NCBI RefSeq assembly: GCF_015291885.1 | Contig: NZ_CP036186.1 | Location: forward strand, 4,540,001 to 4,604,000 | Source of the DNA: Stutzerimonas stutzeri | GTDB lineage: Bacteria > Pseudomonadota > Gammaproteobacteria > Pseudomonadales > Pseudomonadaceae | DNA length: 64,000 nucleotides | Direction: 5' to 3' | Shown here: in pieces, positions 18,057 through 25,961 of the stretch | How positions within the stretch are numbered: the stretch's first letter is position 1 | Layout: every line of letters starts with the position of its first letter | Notes under the pieces: model-generated | What the model was told of the DNA's origin: nothing | Seen by the model: the letters and a program-made list of their open reading frames with translations, nothing else | Database searches by the model: none | Made by a program: the position numbers and the translations under genes

Positions 18057-19141
18057 CTGAGTGCAACACGGTTATTGAATTGAAGCCGGAGCATCATGCC
18101 GCATTGCCATGGAATTTTGCATGACCTCTCCCATCACCTCGATGGGGCATTTGAAGTCGAAGCGCTTGCGCGGTCGCATGTTCAGTTGCAGCGCAATGGC
18201 GTCCAGCTTCTCCTGGCTATGTACCGACAGGTCTGTGCCCTTGGGCAAGTACTGGCGAATCAGGCCGTTGATGTTTTCGTTGCTGCCGCGCTGCCAGGGG
18301 CTGTGCGGGTCGCAGAAGTAGATCGCCACGCCGGTTCTTTGGGTGATCTCGGCGTGTCGCGCCATCTCCCGGCCCTGGTCGTAAGTCATGCTCTTGCGCA
18401 TCTCCAGCGGCATGCTATTGAGCGCGGCGCTGAAGCCTTCCAGTGCCGAAGTCGCCGTCGCGTCGTTCATCTTCACCAACATCAGGTAGCCACTGGTGCG
18501 TTCCACCAGCGTACCGACGGACGAGGCGTTGGCCTTACCCTTGATGAGGTCGCCTTCCCAATGCCCCGGCATCAGCCTGTCTTCAATCTCCGGCGGGCGC
18601 ACATGAATACTGACCATCTCGGGGATCTGGCCGCGCCGATCCACGCCACCAGAGCGCGGCCGGCGCGTCGTCTTGCCTTGGCGCAGACAGATGATCAGCT
18701 CCTTACGCAGCTCACCCACTGGCAGGGCATAGATCGCGTTGTAGATCGTCTCGCGACAGACGTAGGCATCTCGCAGGTTGGGTATGTTCATGCTGCGCAG
18801 CTTGCCGGCAATCTGCTCGGGAGACAAACGCTCACGCAGCATATGGGTCACCAGTTCGAAGCGCTCGCTACCCGGCAACAGTTTTCGCATCGGTCGACAA
18901 ACCTGGCGGCGGGCCTGCATTTGCTGCTGGGCCAGGCGGGCCGAGTAGCCACCGCAAGCACCTCGGTTACGGCGCAGCTCACGGCTGATGGTCGAAGGGG
19001 ATCGGTTGATCAAGCAGGCAATCCTGCGCAGGCTGAAGCCTTGGGTACGACCGATTTGAATGGTGGCGCGCTCTTCAACGCTGAGTTCGGTATAAGACAT
19101 AGGGGCAGCACCGTACCGGAAAGGTCAGGTGTTGCACTCAG
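18057..19141 (-). mobile_element. IS30-family insertion sequence
   Basis: Bounded by perfect 13-bp terminal inverted repeats: CTGAGTGCAACAC at 18057-18069 and its complement at 19129-19141. The element is 1085 bp and carries one transposase gene on the minus strand. No clear target duplication was seen. Confidence 0.85.
18072..19100 (-). CDS. IS30-family transposase
   Basis: A 342-residue transposase. It begins with the IS30 helix-turn-helix region (LSVEERATIQIGRTQGFSLR and then the second helix with SPSTISRELRRN). The DDE domain has Asp in GHWEGDLIKGK, Asp in MTYDQGREM and Glu in RGSNENINGLIRQYLPKGTD. It fills nearly the whole IS30 element and looks intact. Confidence 0.92.
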   Translation of the reverse strand: MSYTELSVEERATIQIGRTQGFSLRRIACLINRSPSTISRELRRNRGACGGYSARLAQQQMQARRQVCRPMRKLLPGSERFELVTHMLRERLSPEQIAGKLRSMNIPNLRDAYVCRETIYNAIYALPVGELRKELIICLRQGKTTRRPRSGGVDRRGQIPEMVSIHVRPPEIEDRLMPGHWEGDLIKGKANASSVGTLVERTSGYLMLVKMNDATATSALEGFSAALNSMPLEMRKSMTYDQGREMARHAEITQRTGVAIYFCDPHSPWQRGSNENINGLIRQYLPKGTDLSVHSQEKLDAIALQLNMRPRKRFDFKCPIEVMGEVMQNSMAMRHDAPASIQ

Positions 19142-19330
19142 TTTTTGCCGCCGCCGTGTGAAAAGCCTATGTGCTAGCGCAATGACGCTGGCACATCATA
19201 CGTACAAGCCAAGCGCAAGATCGAGAAGACCCCGATTTCCTCGATGTTCGAAAACCGATTGTGGCTGGTAGCGGTCTTTCGCGGCCATAGATTTGGGGAG
19301 GAGGCTGCCCTTCTTGATCGGCTGCTTTTG

Positions 19331-19370
19331 GGCCGATTGCAGCCGGTGACGACAGGCACCTGTCGGCCAG
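19331..19370 (+). repeat. Left copy of an exact 40-bp inverted repeat around the GTPase operon
   Basis: Begins GGCCGATTGCAGCCGG and ends CACCTGTCGGCCAG. It is exactly reverse-complementary to 22521-22560. Inside it, CGACAGG and CCTGTCG form a small hairpin. The repeat looks like a Pseudomonas palindromic intergenic element. Confidence 0.85.
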
Positions 19371-19543
19371 TCGCTGCCGCATCACTTGTCTCCCGTATAA
19401 CCTTTGCAAAGCGTAATCTCCCTGGCGCCTACTCAAGTACGGTACTTAGTGGCCGATAGGCTCTTTCATGCTTACGCATGCGCAATAAGCAAATGGGCCG
19501 CAACGTTGGCCACTCGAGAACACGACACACAGGAATTGCTCGT

Positions 19544-20212
19544 ATGGGTTGGGAGAAACTGATCTTTGCTGGAGCCGCAGCTGTGGTCGCGGCTGGCGTC
19601 GCTTATTGGAAGCGTGACGAAATCAAAGATGTCTGGGAGGGCCTGATCATCAGCCTCAAAGGCAAGCGCGTGGCCGTGTTGGGAGAGCGGAATGTCGGCA
19701 AGACCGTTCTGTTGAAGTTCCTTGCCAATGGCGAGGTTCCCGGCGAATACATGCAAACCGTGCTGACCGAGGAAGTCGAACGGAAACGGTTTGCGATGGG
19801 TGACCTGAAGCTGGACCTGAAAGAGACCCGAGACGTTCCCGGTGGGCATGATGCAATCGAGGAATGGAAAGCACTGCACGATCAAGCTGACATCGTCCTT
19901 TATCTGATCAATGCTCAACAGGTGAATCAGCAACGCATCAGGCGCGACCTCGAAAAGCTCGAAAGCTGGAGCAAGGCACGGGCGCCCCAATCCAAACTGG
20001 TCGTGATCGTCACGCATATGGATCTCGACCCAACGTATGTCGCCACCTCGGCGTCCGGTTTGGGGCATTTCCGTGATCGCTTCGTCAAACTCAACCTCGA
20101 CGCGGGCCTGTCGAAACTCAGCCATCGGCCGCCGATCATTCTCGGCAGTCTGGTGAATCGAGATCAGGCGGCCAAGCTCGTCGCGACGTTGATCAAGACG
20201 GTGACGGCATGA
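19544..20212 (+). CDS. Membrane-anchored small GTPase, first gene of a three-gene operon
   Basis: A 222-residue protein. Residues 5-22 or so (LIFAGAAAVVAAGVAYW) form one membrane helix, and a cytoplasmic G domain follows. The P-loop is GERNVGKTVLLK, the G3-like segment DVPGGHDAIEEW has the DxPG pattern, and THMD stands in for the usual NKxD guanine motif (VVIVTHMDLD). I choose the ATG at 19544, with AGGA upstream; an earlier ATG at 19478 gives a non-conserved extension. The gene overlaps the next by ATGA. A GTPase attached to the inner membrane and coupled to two unknown proteins suggests a switch-controlled complex. I do not recognise the family. Confidence 0.75.
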   Translation: MGWEKLIFAGAAAVVAAGVAYWKRDEIKDVWEGLIISLKGKRVAVLGERNVGKTVLLKFLANGEVPGEYMQTVLTEEVERKRFAMGDLKLDLKETRDVPGGHDAIEEWKALHDQADIVLYLINAQQVNQQRIRRDLEKLESWSKARAPQSKLVVIVTHMDLDPTYVATSASGLGHFRDRFVKLNLDAGLSKLSHRPPIILGSLVNRDQAAKLVATLIKTVTA

Positions 20213-20724
20213 TGCACGCGAAGGTCTTCCAGGCTCAAGCGATGGACAACAGCTCTCCGGACCATTTGCGCCTGGCGGATCATGGCGCGGAGCTTCGCAG
20301 CCCGATCCGGGAGCAAACGTATACCGGAATGGCCAGCATCAGTGCGCAAGGCACCGTCCTGTTCGCACAAGATGGAGTGAAGCTGATCGTCAAAGGCAAC
20401 GCAGCGGTATTGCAAGTCGTCGCAGAGGAGCGCGACCATGCGGGCCGGTTGGCGCCAGTGGTGTGCTGGGTCGAGCAGGATACCGAGCAGGGTTCAATAG
20501 CGAGTGGTGTCGATGCGGTGTGGGCGTCGCTTGAGCGGTTCGCTACCGCCATCGGTCGCAGCTTTTCCGAGCCCAAACGGTTGGCCGCGCGGGAGGCGCT
20601 TGAGTTACTCGCAAAAAAGCAGTCGAGCCAGAGCTTGATAGCCCTGGCGATAGCACCTCTGCAGCGCGAGTGGGCAGCGTGGCTCAAACGCGTGCTGGCT
20701 GCATTGAAGAATTTCGGCAAGTGA
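20209..20724 (+). CDS. Unknown protein, second gene of the GTPase operon
   Basis: A 171-residue soluble protein that I cannot assign. Residues 35-70 or so are beta-rich, with a short repeat-like pattern (ASISAQGTVLFAQDGVKLIV). The C-terminal half is helical and basic. Its ATG overlaps the GTPase stop (ATGA; an adjacent in-frame ATG at 20212 is also possible), and its stop overlaps the GTG start of the next gene. The tight overlaps imply that the three products are made together, probably as a complex. Confidence 0.65.
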   Translation: MMHAKVFQAQAMDNSSPDHLRLADHGAELRSPIREQTYTGMASISAQGTVLFAQDGVKLIVKGNAAVLQVVAEERDHAGRLAPVVCWVEQDTEQGSIASGVDAVWASLERFATAIGRSFSEPKRLAAREALELLAKKQSSQSLIALAIAPLQREWAAWLKRVLAALKNFGK

Positions 20725-21584
20725 ACGAACAGGACACGCGCATCGCGCGCAAGGGGAGCAATGTGACAACAGGCAGGATACCGCTGGACCATGGCGCGCG
20801 CAGGGTCATGCTGGTGTTGGATGAAAACACGATCAATGAATGTTTGTACGATCTTGAGCCAGAGGCCAAGGGGTTTCTATTCGATCCCCAGTCTCACATC
20901 GTACAGTACCCCCTGGTAGCCGATCAGCCGGATAGCCAGGCGCTGCAGAACATTATCGATGCCGACCTGTTGCGGCCGGGCGCGGTGCTCTTACAGAGCC
21001 CGTATGACCGCAACGCCTACGTGGACCTGAGCCAGGCAACCGATCAGTTCGCCATCGAGAAGCTTCGGCATTTTTCGCGGCTCTGCCAATACCTAGGGGC
21101 TCGGGACGTCACCGTTGAGCAAGTCGAGGTCAGCAAGGACTCCTCGTCCGAAGTGTACAAGTTGAACGGTAATGCTCCTGTAGCCAACCTCGATGTCAAG
21201 GTCGATGTCAAGGTGAGCGGTTCGCTGGCCAGAAAGTTTTCTATCAACACCTCGTTTCGCGGAGGCAAGCCCAACACCGAGGCCGCCGAAAGGTACTTGC
21301 GCGGCAAACAGCTCTGGGGCGACGTGGTGATGCGCAGCCTGGTCGAGCAGTGCGCTGATGAAGACAACCAGATCCTTGAGCAGAAGGTGACGATTAGCCT
21401 GTCGAGCGAGTCGAAGCGTACCTTGGGCGTAGTGGCCAAGCTCAACCTGCCAGCCAAGGGACTTGGACTGACGACAAGCTACTTGTCCAGCGCTCAGTCC
21501 AGCGAAGAATACCTTCTGACCCTTACGGTAAAGTTTGACGCCCCTGTAGATCGTAGAGACATGCCGCCAACGTCTCCGGGATAA
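20721..21584 (+). CDS. Unknown protein, third gene of the GTPase operon
   Basis: A protein of about 287 residues starting at a GTG that overlaps the previous stop (GTGA). The N-terminal 110 residues look like a mixed alpha/beta domain. A short helical region (FSRLCQYLGARDVTVEQVEV) follows, then a beta-rich C-terminal part from about residue 130 with alternating hydrophobic strands (NLDVKVDVKVSGSLA; LLTLTVKFDAP). There is no signal peptide, membrane helix or known catalytic motif that I can see. Its role is presumably linked to the GTPase encoded two genes upstream. A strong terminator lies 80 bp past its stop. Confidence 0.65.
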   Translation: MNEQDTRIARKGSNVTTGRIPLDHGARRVMLVLDENTINECLYDLEPEAKGFLFDPQSHIVQYPLVADQPDSQALQNIIDADLLRPGAVLLQSPYDRNAYVDLSQATDQFAIEKLRHFSRLCQYLGARDVTVEQVEVSKDSSSEVYKLNGNAPVANLDVKVDVKVSGSLARKFSINTSFRGGKPNTEAAERYLRGKQLWGDVVMRSLVEQCADEDNQILEQKVTISLSSESKRTLGVVAKLNLPAKGLGLTTSYLSSAQSSEEYLLTLTVKFDAPVDRRDMPPTSPG

Positions 21585-21663
21585 AACAGCAGTACTGGAC
21601 TTGGACTGAAGAGCCATGCATTACAGTCTGTGTAAAAGCCGCCCGCAAGCACAGCGGTAGAAT

Positions 21664-21697
21664 AAGCAACGCCCCGACTGGCTCGGGGCGTTGCTTT
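21664..21697 (+). terminator. Strong terminator downstream of the GTPase operon
   Basis: A 14-bp perfect stem, AAGCAACGCCCCGA paired with TCGGGGCGTTGCTT across a 5-nt loop, followed by TT. It lies 80 bp after the third gene. The same hairpin could also serve the decayed transposase on the other strand. Confidence 0.85.
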
Positions 21698-21727
21698 TCG
21701 AGCAAAAAAATCGGCGCAAGGCCGAGC

Positions 21728-21995
21728 TCAGGCCAGCAGCTTGATCAATCGGCGTGCGCCCAGCACGTTGATGGCTCGTTTCAGGTTGTACGTTTGTACC
21801 GCCAGGACATTTCCCGCGAGCCCCGCTGAAATGTCGCATGAGGCAGCGGCCATTGCCAAACAGCCATTGTTTGAGGTTGCCGAAGGGGTGCGCAACGATG
21901 GAGCGGCGTCTGATCATCATCTCTGGATGGGCCTGCATTCGCTTCTCCATACGCTCAAACGCCGCTTCATGGACATGTTGCGAGAGAGGCAATGG
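21728..21995 (-). pseudogene. Transposase C-terminal remnant, frameshifted
   Basis: On the minus strand, RMEKRMQAHPEMMIRRRSIV followed by AHPFGNLKQW matches the C-terminal part of IS1182/IS5-type transposases. The continuation AVQTYNLKRAINVLGARRL is in another frame, so a frameshift near 21810 separates the two halves. The N-terminal two thirds are gone. It is unrelated in sequence to the intact IS1182-type element at 22561. Confidence 0.75.
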
Positions 21996-22084
21996 TTGAA
22001 GAATGCGCTGCGTTCAAGCTATCCATATGTGCGGGAATCTGCCGTGCTGTAGCTACGCGACGGTCAGCTATCTCATCTGTTGAG

Positions 22085-22363
22085 ATGTTAGACGACCCTT
22101 CAGATAGGGTTTTCGGCGCCTCGATTGCACGTCTCGGCAAGCAACCTTGGTCGTCGCTAAAAGAAGAGCTGAACGATAAATTGTGTCAGCGCTGGCATAC
22201 GCTGCCCGCGGCACGACGCGAAGCAATTCTGCAGTTGCTGCCTAGATGGCGGCAACTGGACTTCCTACTTGCACGGCTGGGCACGGAACCCGACATTCAA
22301 GCCTTCTGGCTCCGTCAATTGGCCCTCTGGTGCAATCGCCACTATCTGACGGTTGCCCGGTGA
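22085..22363 (+). CDS. Hypothetical protein, possibly the tail of a broken gene
   Basis: A 92-codon frame with a reasonable amino-acid mix (FGASIARLGKQPWSSLKEEL, later QLLPRWRQLDFLLARLG) and mostly helical character. No good ribosome-binding site precedes the ATG at 22085, and the frame runs on upstream into the transposase remnant, so it may be the 3' part of a gene cut by that insertion. A 32-codon frame from a GTG at 22360 overlaps its stop. No function recognised. Confidence 0.35.
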   Translation: MLDDPSDRVFGASIARLGKQPWSSLKEELNDKLCQRWHTLPAARREAILQLLPRWRQLDFLLARLGTEPDIQAFWLRQLALWCNRHYLTVAR

Positions 22364-22520
22364 CAGCCAAAATCGAGCGCCAGGTAATTGCAAACCAACT
22401 AAAGCAATTGGCCGCTCAATGCCTTTTGGGCATCGATAAGGCGCCGCGCTTAATTTGACTAACTTACTGAATCGTCGCCAGAAAAATCCTGCTGTATTAC
22501 TAAGCTATGACCGGCCGCTT

Positions 22521-22560
22521 CTGGCCGACAGGTGCCTGTCGTCACCGGCTGCAATCGGCC
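22521..22560 (-). repeat. Right copy of the 40-bp inverted repeat
   Basis: Exact reverse complement of 19331-19370. Its last 17 bases are the left arm and central GGCC of a longer palindrome; an IS1182-type element has inserted at that GGCC. Confidence 0.85.
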
Positions 22561-24167
22561 GATTCTGTTGAAAAAGTAGCTGCTTCCCCATGCCTTCGGC
22601 AGAATTGCCCTGTCAGCGAGCGCGGGGGCTAACAGCATGATGGGGCAGTTACCGGGAGGACAGCAGCGCCTGTTCTACTCGTTCAATCTGGAAGATCACG
22701 TCCCGGCCCAACACCTCCTGCGCAGCATCGACCAGTGCTTGGATCTCAGTGATCTGCGCGCTTATCTGGCAGATTTCTATAGCCCCATCGGGCGGCCCTC
22801 GATTGATCCGGAGTTAATGGTGCGCATGCTGGTCGTCGGCTACTGCTATGGCATCCGTTCCGAGCGGCGATTGTGCGAAGAGGTGCACCTGAACCTGGCC
22901 TATCGCTGGTTCTGCCGACTGGGCCTGGAGGATGAAGTACCCAATCACTCGACCTTCTCGAAGAATCGCCACGGCCGTTTCCGTGACAGCGATCTGTTCC
23001 GCTGGTTGTTCAATGAGGTGCTGCGGCGCTGCATGGCGGCCGGCCTGGTAAAGGGAGAAGGTTTCGCCGTCGACGCCAGCATCATCAAGGCTGATGCCAG
23101 CCGGCAACGTGGAGTGGCTGGAGATGAAGTCGATTGGCGTGATCCTGCGCTGAGCAGCCGCGCCGTACGCGAGTACCTTGAAGCCCTTGATGAAGAGGCG
23201 TTGGCTGAAACCCTCCACAAGAAGATTTCACTCACCGATCCGCTGTCTCGTTGGACAGCAGCGCCAGGCGGCCCGGCTTACTTTGCCTACGCCACCAACT
23301 ACCTGATCGACACCGAGCACGGCGTGATCATGGATGTGGAAGCGACTCCAGCGCATCGTACCGCCGAAGTCGACTCGACCAGAACGATGGTCGAGCGTGT
23401 CGAAGCGCAGTTCGATCTCACGCCGGAACGCCTCATCGGCGATACCGCCTATGGCACTGCCCCGATGCTGGCCTGGATGGTCGAAGAAAAGAACATCGAG
23501 CCGCACGTGCCGGTGTGGGACAAGACTGAGCGCAAAGACGACAGCCTCTCCAGTAACGACTTCCACTGGAATCCAGAGGCCAATGAATACCGCTGCCCAG
23601 TCGGCAAACCGCTACGCAGTGAATGGCGTGCCTTCACCCAGAAAAGATCGCGTGTGACCAAGGCCAACACCATCATCTACCGCTCCAGCCAAACCGACTG
23701 CGCCACCTGTCCGCTGAAAGCGAAGTGCTGCCCCAATACCGCATTCCGCAAGATCGCCCGGAGCATCCATGAAGCGGCCCGTGACGTGGCGCGACGCATC
23801 GCCAAGACACCGGAATACCTCGTCTCTCGTTGCGAACGGAAGAAGGTGGAGATGCTGTTCGCCCACCTCAAACGGATCATGAAACTCGACCGTTTACGAC
23901 TGCGTGGACTGACGGGTGCGACTGACGAATTCACCTTGGCCGCGACTGTGCAAAACCTTAGACGTATGGCCAAGCTGCTGCCTCACGGGCCACCGATCAC
24001 GGGATAGGTGCGCCTGCGGCGAGCAGAAACCCTCGAATTAACCCTCAGACCTGGGCAAGGAAGCTCAGTGAAACGCCGAAAGGCAACTTGAAGTGGCTTC
24101 CAGCCACTTCGACAGCAGGCACATCCGACCGGCCGGCTGCCGCTGAACCTACTTTTTCAACAGAATC
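22561..24167 (+). mobile_element. IS1182-type insertion sequence inserted in a palindrome
   Basis: The terminal inverted repeats are a perfect 19 bp: GATTCTGTTGAAAAAGTAG at 22561-22579 and its complement at 24149-24167. A 4-bp GGCC lies on both sides (22557-22560 and 24168-24171). Removing the element and one GGCC restores a near-perfect palindrome, ACCGGCTGCAATC-GGCC-GGTTGCAGCCGGT, with the insertion at its centre. The element is 1607 bp with one transposase gene. Confidence 0.9.
22637..24007 (+). CDS. IS1182-family transposase
   Basis: A 456-residue transposase. The N-terminal DUF772-type region includes YSPIGRPSIDPELMVRMLVV and VPNHSTFSKNRHGRF. The catalytic part has FAVDASIIKADASRQR (first Asp) and RLIGDTAYGTAPML (second Asp). 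A cysteine cluster (CATCPLKAKCCPN) is followed by the C-terminal EMLFAHLKRIMKLDRLRLRG with the last Glu. The gene looks intact and fills the element between the 19-bp inverted repeats. Confidence 0.92.
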   Translation: MMGQLPGGQQRLFYSFNLEDHVPAQHLLRSIDQCLDLSDLRAYLADFYSPIGRPSIDPELMVRMLVVGYCYGIRSERRLCEEVHLNLAYRWFCRLGLEDEVPNHSTFSKNRHGRFRDSDLFRWLFNEVLRRCMAAGLVKGEGFAVDASIIKADASRQRGVAGDEVDWRDPALSSRAVREYLEALDEEALAETLHKKISLTDPLSRWTAAPGGPAYFAYATNYLIDTEHGVIMDVEATPAHRTAEVDSTRTMVERVEAQFDLTPERLIGDTAYGTAPMLAWMVEEKNIEPHVPVWDKTERKDDSLSSNDFHWNPEANEYRCPVGKPLRSEWRAFTQKRSRVTKANTIIYRSSQTDCATCPLKAKCCPNTAFRKIARSIHEAARDVARRIAKTPEYLVSRCERKKVEMLFAHLKRIMKLDRLRLRGLTGATDEFTLAATVQNLRRMAKLLPHGPPITG

Positions 24168-24401
24168 GGCCGGTTGCAGCCGGTCAGACGTCTAGCTCGG
24201 TCTGTTACATCAGCGTAGGTTCTGAACCCTTTCGAGATGAAACGCATGGTAAAGATAGCCGGTGCAGGCAGCAGATCTACGATCTGCCTTCCACCGCGCG
24301 GAAGGTCAGCTTGCGAAGTATTTATTCCTTTACCTCACCACCCGAGGTGCGTAATGATCGCTTAGTGCGGCCTCGTACCGCCCTAAGCAAATTTCGCAAA
24401 T
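24168..24401. other. Spacer left of the Tn7-like remnant
   Basis: About 230 bp with no gene. The base composition turns AT-rich near 24390. The far end of the Tn7-like element could lie here, but I cannot mark it. Confidence 0.35.
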
Positions 24402-24875
24402 TTATTTAGGTAAATTACTCAGAACCCAGACGTTGAGAGCTTGCCGCAGTTCTTCATTCATATTTGAGTATGCCTGCTGCAGCATAGCTATTAGTCTTTC
24501 TTTATCAGACATTTTGGGTAGCCAATCATCAATGCATAGATGATCCACATTACGCCCAATGCGGATTGCAGCGATAACTAGGTCCGCTACAGCTCGTGTG
24601 TGGTTTGCAGAGTATGCCGCATCGCCTACGAATTCTATATCCAAGCTCTTTAACAGCTTAGAGCATTCGAACACACCGACATCACCTAGAAAGGCTGTCG
24701 TATCTATTTCGCAACCCAAGCCACATATGAAGCCAGTTGAACGTCTAGACCTCTGTACAAAGAAAGTTTGTAGGAAGTGCCAGTCCCCAGTTCCTGCGGC
24801 AGACGGAAGGTTTAGAGCGGCAATCCCACTGAGATACCTGTTCCGCGTGGTTTGAGGGATAACAATGCTAGACAT
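24402..24875 (-). CDS. Hypothetical protein in the Tn7-like remnant
   Basis: A 157-residue protein of lower GC than the chromosome, which I do not recognise. The N-terminal part reads NRYLSGIAALNLPSAAGTGD and then WHFLQTFF, with a Gly/Cys-rich stretch (STGFICGLGCEIDTT). The C-terminal 50 residues are helical (MLQQAYSNMNEELRQALNVW). It lies downstream of tniQ on the same strand with a gap of about 110 bp. It could be cargo of the transposon or part of a toxin-antitoxin pair, but nothing shows which. Confidence 0.6.
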   Translation of the reverse strand: MSSIVIPQTTRNRYLSGIAALNLPSAAGTGDWHFLQTFFVQRSRRSTGFICGLGCEIDTTAFLGDVGVFECSKLLKSLDIEFVGDAAYSANHTRAVADLVIAAIRIGRNVDHLCIDDWLPKMSDKERLIAMLQQAYSNMNEELRQALNVWVLSNLPK

Positions 24876-24987
24876 AAGATCGAATCCATCACTAGCGTCA
24901 TGTTCTGATCAATGAAGCCTTGCGCAGCATAAGACTATGATTGGTATACGCCTCACTGCATCCGGCGAGAGTGAGTACACGACGATT

Positions 24988-25902
24988 TCATAAGCCCCGC
25001 ATATTGCTCTTATCATTCACTGAGCTAATAGGAGCAGAGTCATCTAGAAAGATTATTTTGCCAATAAATTCATGCATTTTCTCAAAGCTCCCAAAGAGAA
25101 GATGTAACACCCTCAAACTAACAGAAAGCTCATCTTCTAATGAATTGAATTTGGTACCAATTAAGCTTCGCTGGATATCCGAAATAGCTCGTTTTTTTAA
25201 TTCTAGTAGATAATTCTTGTCATATCCAAGCTGTGAAGTGGTGTAGTCCGCGAGCCCTTCGAAACCGATGCCTAGCCATCTTTTCTCGCTTTGATAAATA
25301 CCCGCTATAAAACTTGAGTAACGGTGCTCATTAATATCAAAATTTTCAAATTCTTCCCAATCATTAAAACTCAGACCACACTTGCAGTTATGCCAAAAAC
25401 CGTCATCGGTTTCATTAAAAATTGAAAAACTTTTTGCACATGCTTGGCATTTATCTACCAAACGTACATTACAGTGTGAGCAAACAGTTACACGATGAAA
25501 CTGATGCACTTTTCTCCAATAGCTAAATCCGTTTTGTTCCATGTCGTGCTTAGAGCATCTAAGGCAGATTTTAATGCTATGGTGAGCTATGTAGGAGTTT
25601 CTAACGGATCTGGTGGCTGAACTGTAATTGGACAAATATTCTACGTTTTTACCTGTAGTTAAATAAGCATGGACATCGTACCCAGTGCAAGAGCTTAGCA
25701 ACAATTCTAAGCTATTAGCTGTGGTTCCAGTATTTAGTTCGGATAGTTTGGCAATGCTTTGCTTATTTATATGCCACTGGTTTATGCCGAATTTGGCATC
25801 GTGAAAATGTCTACTAACCGAACCGCTGACAATTCTGTCTCTAGCTAGAAGCGAATTTATCGTCTCGCCTGCCTGAGGTCTTACGACCAAACTGGATAAC
25901 AT
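24988..25902 (-). CDS. tniQ: TniQ/TnsD-family target-selection protein
   Basis: A 304-residue protein of the TniQ family, the target-site selector of Tn7- and Tn5053-like transposons. The N-terminal signature VVRPQAGETINSLLAR is clear. A double zinc-ribbon region follows: ICLRCSKHD, VTVCSHCNVR and KCQACAKSF, then HNCKCGLSF. It is shorter than TnsD (about 500) and may lack a C-terminal target-binding part. It is AT-rich. A tnsA fragment lies 1.7 kb to the right across an IS, and tnsB and tnsC are missing, so TniQ has no transposase partner in this window. Confidence 0.85.
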   Translation of the reverse strand: MLSSLVVRPQAGETINSLLARDRIVSGSVSRHFHDAKFGINQWHINKQSIAKLSELNTGTTANSLELLLSSCTGYDVHAYLTTGKNVEYLSNYSSATRSVRNSYIAHHSIKICLRCSKHDMEQNGFSYWRKVHQFHRVTVCSHCNVRLVDKCQACAKSFSIFNETDDGFWHNCKCGLSFNDWEEFENFDINEHRYSSFIAGIYQSEKRWLGIGFEGLADYTTSQLGYDKNYLLELKKRAISDIQRSLIGTKFNSLEDELSVSLRVLHLLFGSFEKMHEFIGKIIFLDDSAPISSVNDKSNMRGL

Positions 25903-25961
25903 CTATCACATCCGAAATAGCGATGGCCGGCGATTTTCAAGGTAGTTGTCGCGTGAGCGTG

